This document shows positions 8,506-13,363 of a stretch of 13,363 bases of DNA, piece after piece; position 1 is the stretch's first letter, and each line of letters opens with the position of its first letter. A program made the translations under genes and the position numbers. The stretch covers positions 25,600-38,962 of the forward strand of contig NHDS01000020.1 of NCBI GenBank assembly GCA_002167215.1, in the 5' to 3' direction. The notes under the pieces were generated by a model. It was given only the letters and a program-made list of their open reading frames with translations. It searched no databases and was not told the DNA's origin. This stretch comes from Pelagibacteraceae bacterium TMED65 (lineage in GTDB: Bacteria; Pseudomonadota; Alphaproteobacteria; TMED127).

Positions 8506-8829
8506 CTAAAATGGAAGTTTCATTCCAGGAGGCAAACCCAAGCCACCAGAAAGTGAGCCAAGCTGACTGTTCATGTCTTCATTAATTTTCTTATTTACAT
8601 CGTTGATAGCCGCCACGATAAGATCTTCTAGCACTTCGACTTCATTTGGATCAATCAACGAAGGATCAATATTAATTTTTTTAATTTCATGTTTTCCATT
8701 CATTACTACTTTGACTGCGCCACCACCAGAGGTGCCTTCTGATTCCATATTTTCAATTTTTTTTTGGATTTCAGACATTTTATCTTGCATTGCTTTCGCT
8801 TGCTTCATTATTTGAGACATATTATTCAT
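8506..8829 (-). CDS. ybaB: YbaB/EbfC family nucleoid-associated protein
   Basis: A small DNA-binding protein of the YbaB/EbfC family, a dimer with a tweezer-like shape that coats DNA with little specificity. The protein is about 107 residues with the family pattern: an N-terminal helix MSQIMKQAKAMQDKMSEIQ, a Gly-rich turn (EGTSGGGAVKVVMNG), the DPSLIDPNEVEVLEDLIVAAINDV segment, and a Gly-Leu-Pro-rich tail (GGLGLPPGMKLPF). I chose the ATG at 8829 because GGAAAGAG lies seven bases upstream. An ATG at 8820, one base after the dnaX stop, is equally consistent with family N-termini; a TTG at 8835 is less likely. It overlaps or abuts dnaX and precedes recR by four bases, so all three are probably co-transcribed. 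Confidence 0.93.
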   Translation of the reverse strand: MNNMSQIMKQAKAMQDKMSEIQKKIENMESEGTSGGGAVKVVMNGKHEIKKINIDPSLIDPNEVEVLEDLIVAAINDVNKKINEDMNSQLGSLSGGLGLPPGMKLPF

Positions 8830-10543
8830 AATCAAACTCTTTCCTTTTTTTTAAATTATCAAGATCTTTTATAGAAATTACTTCAGATGAAGGAATGATT
8901 TCAAGAAGTTTTTTAACAATATCATTTTTTTTAATTTCATAAATTTCTAATTTTGATAAATATTCCTCAAATTCTTTAACTGAGTATTTACCCTTTTTCG
9001 AAGATAGTGAAATCATCCATCTTTCTCCTGTGATTTTATTAATTAGATTTGTAGCTTGCCAAAGTATTTTTTTGGAATCATTATTGTTTGAAATACTTTC
9101 TAATTCAATTTCTTTTACACTTTCATTTTCCGATAAACTTACTAGCTTAAAAGAATTCCTAAGATGATAAGAAATTAGCATTTCAGAATTTTTCTCTATT
9201 ATATCTATCAACAGCTTAAACTTCCTAATATTTTTGAACTTTTGAGAATTCTCAAGAGAAGTGGTTGCATTTGTATTTCTATCTATAGCTAAGTTAGTTT
9301 TTGACGCTTGTTCTATGTTTTCAACTTGTTTAACATTAAGATTTTTTATTTTTTTTTCTTTAGAAATATCACTTTCAAAATTTGAAGCATCCTTTCTTGG
9401 AGAGCTCTCTGTCTTTTTTAAAAGTTCAAAAGGTGTTGGTATTATTGAAGCATAGCACAACCTCATAATTATCATTTCAAAACACTGTTTTTCATCAAAA
9501 CATTTATTTATTTCGTTAGCATACTTTTGAAATAATTCCCAAAATCTAACCATAAAATCCATTTCATAATTTGTTTTAATTTCTTTTAGCGCTTCATTCA
9601 TATCAAAATCTGAATTGGATAATTTCAAATCTAAACCAGCTTTCATTTTAATAACTTGATACATATAACTCATCATAGTGTTACTTAAAATTTGAATAGA
9701 AACTCCCTTTTTGTAAAGATCGTCAAAAATCTCAAATGATTTTTTTACATCACCATCACATAAATATTTAAATAATTTAAGAGAAAGGGAATTGTCTGAT
9801 AGTCCTAAAACTCCACGGATAGTTTTAATTGAAACTGGGTTTCCTCTTGTAAAGACATTATCAAGAATTGATAATGCATCTCTAACAGAGCCTTGAGAGG
9901 CTTCTGAAATTAAATTACAACCTTCTTTTTCAATATTAAATCCCTCTTTTTCTGAAATTTTCATTAAAAAATTTGATATCTTATCCTCCCCAACCCTTTT
10001 CAGCTGAAATCTTTGACATCGTGAGAGAATTGTTAATGGAATTTTTTCAGTTTCCGTTGTTGCAAATATAAAGATAACGTCTAAAGGTGGTTCCTCCAAA
10101 GTTTTTAAAAGGGCATTAAATGCTGCTTTCGATAGCATGTGCACTTCATCTATTATAAAAATTTTTTTTTTTGCAGAAACAGGTTTATAGTTGATATTGT
10201 CAATAATTTCTCTTACATCAGCTACACCTGTTCTACTCGCAGCATCAATTTCAACAACATCTATGTTATTATCTAAATCAATTGAAACACAATTTTTACA
10301 TTCACCACAAGGCTCTACAACTTTATTATTTAAGTTTGTACAGTTAACAATTTTCGCCAAAATTCTGGCTAGCGTAGTTTTACCTATACCTCTTGTTCCT
10401 GAAAATAAAAAGGCATGGGCTATTCTGTTTAACTTAACTGAACCTTCAATAATTTTACAAGTTTCTTCTTGTCCAATAATATCGGAGAGTTTTTTTGGCC
10501 TGTATTTCCTGGCTAGAACTATGTAGTTTTTAATTTCCGTCAT
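8822..10543 (-). CDS. dnaX: DNA polymerase III subunit tau (and possibly gamma)
   Basis: DnaX is the ATPase motor of the replicative clamp loader. The 573-residue protein has VLARKYRP at 9-16, Walker A GTRGIGKT at 49-56, zinc-binding cysteines C68, C79, C82 and C85, Walker B IIDEVH at 130-135, the sensor region FIFATTE at 158-164, and the SRC arginine finger at 174-176. The clamp-loader core (domains I-III) ends near residue 372 with PTPFELL. After it comes a low-complexity charged linker and a C-terminal domain that in tau binds polymerase and helicase. Codons 375-377 read TTA AAA AAG, giving a perfect in-frame A AAA AAG slippery heptamer at the domain III/IV border. An A11 run lies just before Walker B. 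No Shine-Dalgarno precedes the ATG; the SRP RNA gene ends about 10 bases upstream. Confidence 0.97.
   Translation of the reverse strand: MTEIKNYIVLARKYRPKKLSDIIGQEETCKIIEGSVKLNRIAHAFLFSGTRGIGKTTLARILAKIVNCTNLNNKVVEPCGECKNCVSIDLDNNIDVVEIDAASRTGVADVREIIDNINYKPVSAKKKIFIIDEVHMLSKAAFNALLKTLEEPPLDVIFIFATTETEKIPLTILSRCQRFQLKRVGEDKISNFLMKISEKEGFNIEKEGCNLISEASQGSVRDALSILDNVFTRGNPVSIKTIRGVLGLSDNSLSLKLFKYLCDGDVKKSFEIFDDLYKKGVSIQILSNTMMSYMYQVIKMKAGLDLKLSNSDFDMNEALKEIKTNYEMDFMVRFWELFQKYANEINKCFDEKQCFEMIIMRLCYASIIPTPFELLKKTESSPRKDASNFESDISKEKKIKNLNVKQVENIEQASKTNLAIDRNTNATTSLENSQKFKNIRKFKLLIDIIEKNSEMLISYHLRNSFKLVSLSENESVKEIELESISNNNDSKKILWQATNLINKITGERWMISLSSKKGKYSVKEFEEYLSKLEIYEIKKNDIVKKLLEIIPSSEVISIKDLDNLKKRKEFDYE
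9375..9419 (-). other. Candidate programmed -1 frameshift site in dnaX (gamma-like product)
   Basis: The heptamer A AAA AAG occupies 9419 down to 9413 in the reading frame of dnaX (codons L375, K376, K377). This is the same heptamer and frame used for gamma production in E. coli dnaX. Slipping back one base gives DRELSKKGCFKF and then TGA at 9377-9375, a 389-residue protein ending just after domain III. A perfect palindrome, GAGAGCTCTC, starts three bases after the heptamer and a weak TTCAA/TTGAA stem lies further on; I see no upstream Shine-Dalgarno-like stimulator. Other in-frame A AAA AAG strings occur in this window (the HAD gene and dapD), so the string alone is weak evidence; its position is the argument. 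Confidence 0.45.
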
Positions 10544-10553
10544 AAAGGTAAAA

Positions 10554-10644
10554 GGAGTTGAAATTTAACCCAATAGAAAACGTTACGGCTGCTTCTTTTC
10601 AGTTCTGACCGGATTGGCGAACCTATTGCCTAAATTCAACTCCC
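10554..10644 (-). ncRNA. ffs: Signal recognition particle RNA, small bacterial (4.5S) type
   Basis: The reverse strand holds a hairpin RNA of about 91 bases. The 5' arm GGAGTTGAATTTA pairs with the 3' arm TAAATTTCAACTCC with a one-base bulge. The apex has the SRP signature: GGTCAGAAC, a GAAA tetraloop closed by U-A, and AGAAGCAGCC. These correspond to the symmetric and asymmetric internal loops that bind Ffh M domain in E. coli 4.5S RNA (GGUCAGGUCC-GGAA-GGAAGCAGCC). The RNA joins Ffh for co-translational targeting of membrane proteins. Placement directly before dnaX is common in alphaproteobacteria. The 3' arm is followed by only four T residues, then the dnaX start at 10543. Exact ends are estimated from the terminal stem and may be off by a few bases. 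Confidence 0.93.
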
Positions 10645-10662
10645 AATCTAATTTATCATTTT
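10645..10662 (-). promoter_or_regulatory. Possible promoter for the SRP RNA gene and dnaX operon
   Basis: The 41-base gap between the pheA stop and the SRP RNA is almost pure AT on the reverse strand. GATAAAT at about 10657-10651 sits where a -10 element would lie for transcription starting at the G run at 10644. No convincing -35 box is seen, and AT-rich DNA gives such matches easily. Weak call, based on position. Confidence 0.3.
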
Positions 10663-10685
10663 AAACTCTAATTTTAAATATAATA

Positions 10686-11518
10686 TTATTTTCTAAAGGT
10701 TGATGCTGGGTAATATCCCAATATTCTAACTTTCGTTGAATATTTTTTTAGTACATTAAGAGCATATTTAAAATTTTTCAGATCGGGATGAGATTCAACA
10801 TCAATAATAAAAGAAAATTGTTTAAAATCCTTATTTACAAAAAAACTTTCAAGTCTGGTTAAGTTTATATTGTTTTTAGCAAAACCACCAAGAGCGTTAT
10901 AAAGAGATGCTGCCTTATTTTTTGTATTAAAAACAATTGATGTTATGATTCTCTTATTTATGTCTAACTTAATGCTATTTTTTGAAAATATCAAAAATCT
11001 AGTAATGTTATCTTTTTTATCTTCAAAATTCTTTTTCAGAATTTTAAGTCCATAAATTTCTGAAGCCAATTTTGAGGCTATAGCTGCAATATCTTTTTCC
11101 TTGCTTTCCTTGATGTACTTTGCTGCTCCTGCAGTATCCATATAATTAAGAGGTACTAGTTTTAACTTTTTAATATTATTTTTACATTGAGATAAAGCAT
11201 GTATGTGGCTGTAAACCTTTTTCACTTTATTCAACTCAATTCCTTCCAGGGTCATCAAATGATGCTCAACTTTTTGATAATGTTCTGCAACAATCTTTAG
11301 TTTAATATTCTCGAGAAGAAAATGCATATCTGCAACTCTTCCTGCAATGTTATTTTCAACAGGAATAATTGCAAATTTTGCTTGACCACAAGACACAGCT
11401 TCCAGCGTATCTTGAAAAGTTTTACATGGAAGTGTTTTATAATCTTTGTAAAGTTCTCGACAAACCAAATCTGAATATGCACCTTTTAAACCTTGAAATG
11501 AAACTTTTTTTTTGACAT
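10686..11518 (-). CDS. pheA: Prephenate dehydratase with an apparent N-terminal frameshift at a poly-A run
   Basis: PheA converts prephenate to phenylpyruvate for phenylalanine synthesis. The in-frame body has CRELYKDYKTLPCKTF, PVENNIAGRV (the PIENS-like motif), DTAGAAKYI, the catalytic TRF motif in DNITRFLIF, and a C-terminal ACT domain with LYNALGGFA and NLTRLESFF, which senses phenylalanine. The conserved first strand and substrate loop VSFQGLKGAYS is encoded at 11504-11472, but no ATG, GTG or TTG precedes it in frame before a stop at 11555-11553. The only good start, ATG at 11518, reads MSKKK through an A9 run and then goes out of frame, stopping after 10 codons. A -1 shift at A AAA AAG gives MSKKKVSFQG and a normal 277-residue enzyme. 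A TTG at 11468 would drop the motif. Alternatives are a one-base assembly error or an ATT start at 11537. The gene lies 11 bases after kdsB. Confidence 0.9.
11504..11512 (-). other. A9 tract with in-frame A AAA AAG slippery heptamer at the start of pheA
   Basis: On the reverse strand the start reads ATG TCA AAA AAA AAG TTT, with zero-frame codons AAA AAG at 11509-11504. Zero frame continues as FHFKV and stops. The conserved dehydratase frame needs one base to be re-read or one extra A. Ribosomal -1 slippage at A AAA AAG, or RNA polymerase slippage adding one A, gives exactly the expected protein. Other long A runs in this window (A10 and A11 in dapD, dapE and dnaX) leave their genes in frame, so this run is exceptional. 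A sequencing or assembly indel is the main competing explanation. Confidence 0.6.
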
Positions 11519-11529
11519 TGCTAAGGTGA

Positions 11530-12276
11530 TTAAAAATTATTTTTTTTAAAAATCAATCTAATTTTTTGTAAATCTTTTGCGGTATCGACACTAGGAGGAT
11601 TATATGAAACTTTGACTAATTTAATTTTGTAGTTATTATCGAGAGCACGCATTTGCTCTAATTTTCTTTCTATCTCGTTTTTTGTTTGTTTTAATTGAAT
11701 AAATTGTTCTAATATTAAGGGTCTGTAAGCATAAACCCCAATATGATGATAAAAGTTAATATTTTTTTCAATTTTCCTACAAAAATCAATAGCCATTCCT
11801 ACGTTAGAATTATTTAAAATAACCTTTGCTTTCACAATATTCTTATCTTCAATTTCAAGATCTTCTAAATCACAAATTGCAGAACCTATATCAACAGATT
11901 CATCATTAAATAAATTTATCATTTCCTTAAATAAATCTTTTCTAAATAAAGGTAAGTCACCTTGAAGATTAATAATTAAATCATAATCACGATTTATTAT
12001 TTTATAAACCTCATGTACTCTGTCTGTACCACTTTTGTGATTTTTATCGGTTAAGATACATTCAATTTTAAACTCATTACATAACTTTAATATTTTATCG
12101 CTATCAGTTCCAACAATAACTCGACCTATTTTTAATTTTTCTGCATTTTTTGCCACTCTTATTATCATGGGAATCTTATCTATTTTTTTAAGAAGTTTCG
12201 TACTTAGTCTAACAGATTTCAATCTTGCTGGAATGATGATTACAATACGGGGAGTTTTTTTAATTTTATTGATCAC
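11530..12276 (-). CDS. kdsB: 3-deoxy-manno-octulosonate cytidylyltransferase
   Basis: KdsB activates Kdo with CTP to CMP-Kdo for the inner core of lipopolysaccharide, so the organism should have an LPS outer membrane. The 248-residue protein has the nucleotidyltransferase start IIPARLKS at 14-21 with RLSTK at 23-27 (the usual RLPxK with Ser for Pro), GTDSDKI at 56-62, KSGTDRVHE at 81-89, NLQGDLP at 103-109, HIGVYAYR at 178-185, LEQMRAL at 206-212 and a final VDTAKDL. The start is GTG; no ATG lies in frame before the conserved first strand, and the upstream frame closes at TAA within a few codons. No Shine-Dalgarno is seen. It precedes pheA by 11 bases; kdsB-pheA is a conserved alphaproteobacterial pair. 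Confidence 0.96.
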   Translation of the reverse strand: MINKIKKTPRIVIIIPARLKSVRLSTKLLKKIDKIPMIIRVAKNAEKLKIGRVIVGTDSDKILKLCNEFKIECILTDKNHKSGTDRVHEVYKIINRDYDLIINLQGDLPLFRKDLFKEMINLFNDESVDIGSAICDLEDLEIEDKNIVKAKVILNNSNVGMAIDFCRKIEKNINFYHHIGVYAYRPLILEQFIQLKQTKNEIERKLEQMRALDNNYKIKLVKVSYNPPSVDTAKDLQKIRLIFKKNNF

Positions 12277-12284
12277 AGTAAACG

Positions 12285-12300
12285 TTTATTTATATATAAT
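12285..12300 (+). promoter_or_regulatory. AT-rich divergent promoter candidate (TATATAAT)
   Basis: TATATAAT at 12293-12300 contains a perfect -10 hexamer TATAAT (12295-12300) for forward transcription toward the cycM-like remnant and hisN. On the reverse strand the same stretch offers TATAAA (12294-12289), with a weak TTTAGT about 17 bases further upstream. That would start kdsB mRNA only a few bases before its GTG, so the message would be nearly leaderless. No strong forward -35 is seen at normal spacing. Confidence 0.35.
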
Positions 12301-12322
12301 ATCGTACAAACACTAAATTATA

Positions 12323-12560
12323 ATGATTAAATATTTTTTATCTGTAACATCAATTTTGATTGTTTTTTAATCAATTAGATTGTTTGATGGAATCTTTATA
12401 AATTACGTAATTAGTCTAGTTAAAGAGTTTGAACTAGAAAATATTAATAATAAAAAAGATGAATTTTAAAAAAAATATTTACTAGAGAGTACATAGACAA
12501 TTTATCAGAAAAAGCAAAACTTGAAAATGGAAAGAAATTATCAAAACAATGCCAAATGAT
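12323..12560 (+). pseudogene. Probable remnant of a cytochrome c gene (cycM-like), broken at the heme site
   Basis: This stretch has no intact gene but keeps protein-like reading. From ATG 12323 one frame reads MIKYFLSVTSILIVF, then a stop, then SIRLFDGIFINYVISLVKEF and a second stop at 12467, resembling a hydrophobic anchor and linker. After a shift of frame near the A8 run at 12468, 12478-12552 reads FTREYIDNLSEKAKLENGKK-LSKQC. ENGKKLSKQC looks like the helix just before the CxxCH heme motif of class I cytochromes c, but after the first Cys the similarity ends and no second Cys or His follows. In several alphaproteobacteria, as I recall it (for example Sinorhizobium), a cycM gene is the divergent neighbour of kdsB-pheA, which is this position. 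It could still be chance coding-like sequence. Confidence 0.45.
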
Positions 12561-13328
12561 ATTAAAACTTTTATTAAATTTGCAAATTATTTTGCAGATC
12601 AAAGTAGAAATATTTTAAAAAAAAAATTTCTAAAATCATTGAAAATTGAACAAAAAAATGATGGGTCCTTTGTAACTAGTATTGATAAAGAAATTGAATC
12701 AAAATTTAGAGATCTTTTAAAAAAAACTTTTCCATCACATGGCGTTGTAGGTGAAGAATTTGGATTTGAAAACGAGAATAATGAGTATGTATGGGTTATT
12801 GATCCTCTTGATGGTACTCATAACTTTATTGCCGGGAAACCTCTATTTGGAACACTTATTTGTTGTATGAAAAATGGTGTGCCTTTAATTGGAATTGTTG
12901 AGGTTCCAATTTTAGAAAACAGATGGTATGGAGGAAAAGGATTAGGAGTAAAATTTAACGGAAAAAATTGTATATTTAAAAAAAAACAAAAAAAATTCAA
13001 TGATCTAATTGTCGCTTCAACCTCATTATTAATGTTTGACCCAGCTTATGAAAAAAAAGTAAAAGATATATATAAAAATATCGGATTCCCTATCTTTGGT
13101 AGTGATTGTTATTCTTATGGTTTAATGTTATTAGGTAAAATTGATTTAATAATTGAAGCTAACATGAAACCCTGGGATTATTTAGCACAAGTTTCTTTAA
13201 TAAATGAATATGGTGGAATTATTACAGATTGGAAAGGTGAACAGCTTGGCCTAAAGTCTAGTGGAAAAATCATTGCATCATTAGAAAAAAATCACCATAA
13301 AAAAATAATTGAACACTTAAATAAATAA
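12549..13328 (+). CDS. hisN: Histidinol-phosphatase, inositol monophosphatase family (HisN type)
   Basis: A 259-residue Mg-dependent phosphatase of the inositol monophosphatase fold. It has VTSIDKEIE at 42-50, the metal ligand Glu in GVVGEEFG at 65-72, the DPLDGTHNF signature at 85-93 and MKPWDY at 206-211 with the third-metal Asp. The segment GSDCYSYGLMLLGKIDLIIEA (184-204) resembles the GGDCYxY...G..DLVVEA stretch of alphaproteobacterial HisN, which removes phosphate from L-histidinol phosphate in histidine synthesis. That makes HisN more likely than a generic inositol or CysQ-type phosphatase, though substrate use is inferred. The ATG at 12549 is the only in-frame start after a stop at 12522; GGAAAG lies 14 bases upstream, rather far. 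The start codon overlaps the last recognisable Cys codon of the cytochrome-like remnant. Confidence 0.85.
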   Translation: MPNDIKTFIKFANYFADQSRNILKKKFLKSLKIEQKNDGSFVTSIDKEIESKFRDLLKKTFPSHGVVGEEFGFENENNEYVWVIDPLDGTHNFIAGKPLFGTLICCMKNGVPLIGIVEVPILENRWYGGKGLGVKFNGKNCIFKKKQKKFNDLIVASTSLLMFDPAYEKKVKDIYKNIGFPIFGSDCYSYGLMLLGKIDLIIEANMKPWDYLAQVSLINEYGGIITDWKGEQLGLKSSGKIIASLEKNHHKKIIEHLNK

Positions 13329-13329
13329 A

Positions 13330-13363
13330 ATGTTGTATTTAAACTTTTTACTGAAAACTATAT
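13330..13363 (+). CDS. Possible start of a further gene, cut by the window end
   Basis: An ATG one base after the hisN stop opens a frame of 11 codons (MLYLNFLLKTI) that runs off the window. The tight spacing fits the close packing of genes elsewhere here, and the residues are hydrophobic, as in an N-terminal membrane segment. Too little is visible to name it, and it may be chance. Confidence 0.25.
   Translation, partial: MLYLNFLLKTI

Noticed and set aside
9401..9410. Perfect palindrome GAGAGCTCTC just after the dnaX slippery heptamer, as a frameshift-stimulating hairpin
   Set aside because: It begins only three bases after the heptamer and leaves almost no loop, so a stable stem of useful length is unlikely; kept only as a remark.
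13329..13363. Terminator or RNA gene after hisN
   Set aside because: Only 35 bases of AT-rich sequence are visible, with no inverted repeat.

Overview
The window is a stretch of conserved chromosomal housekeeping genes from a very AT-rich (roughly 28-30% GC by eye), compact alphaproteobacterium. The best guess is a streamlined marine lineage of the SAR11/Pelagibacterales type. Three things support this: the gene order yidC-engB-argB, dapD-dapE facing truA-fmt-def, and ffs-dnaX-ybaB-recR next to pheA-kdsB; the alphaproteobacterial style of HisN; and mostly one-to-twelve-base spacers or short overlaps between genes. kdsB (CMP-Kdo synthesis) implies an LPS-bearing outer membrane. I see no mobile element, CRISPR array, tRNA or rRNA.

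Layout. Bases 1-4698 (+) form one co-directional block: the 3' end of yidC, engB, argB, a HAD-family pyrimidine 5'-nucleotidase-like gene, dapD and dapE. It couples membrane insertion and ribosome assembly genes to arginine and lysine/diaminopimelate synthesis. Bases 4704-6908 (-) hold def-fmt-truA, for initiator Met-tRNA formylation, nascent-peptide deformylation and tRNA pseudouridylation. rmuC (6921-7910, +) is a lone gene wedged against this reverse-strand DNA. Bases 7903-10644 (-) hold the SRP 4.5S RNA gene (ffs), dnaX, ybaB and recR. Bases 10686-12276 (-) hold kdsB and pheA. Bases 12277-12548 are a 272-base spacer that looks like a decayed cytochrome c gene (cycM). hisN follows at 12549-13328 (+), and a possible further gene starts at 13330.

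No wholly new system is visible. The most interesting signals concern reading-frame control and gene decay. (1) pheA has no usual start codon in its own frame upstream of its conserved N-terminal motif. Its only good ATG is one base out of frame across an A9 run that ends in the classic -1 slippery heptamer A AAA AAG; a -1 shift there restores a textbook prephenate dehydratase. (2) dnaX carries the same heptamer in frame at codons 375-377, just after the clamp-loader core, where a -1 shift would give a 389-residue gamma-like protein as in E. coli. (3) The spacer before hisN keeps a cytochrome-c-like segment that breaks off at the heme cysteine, and the hisN start codon overlaps that cysteine codon. 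(4) The SRP RNA terminal stem ends about 10 bases before the dnaX start codon.
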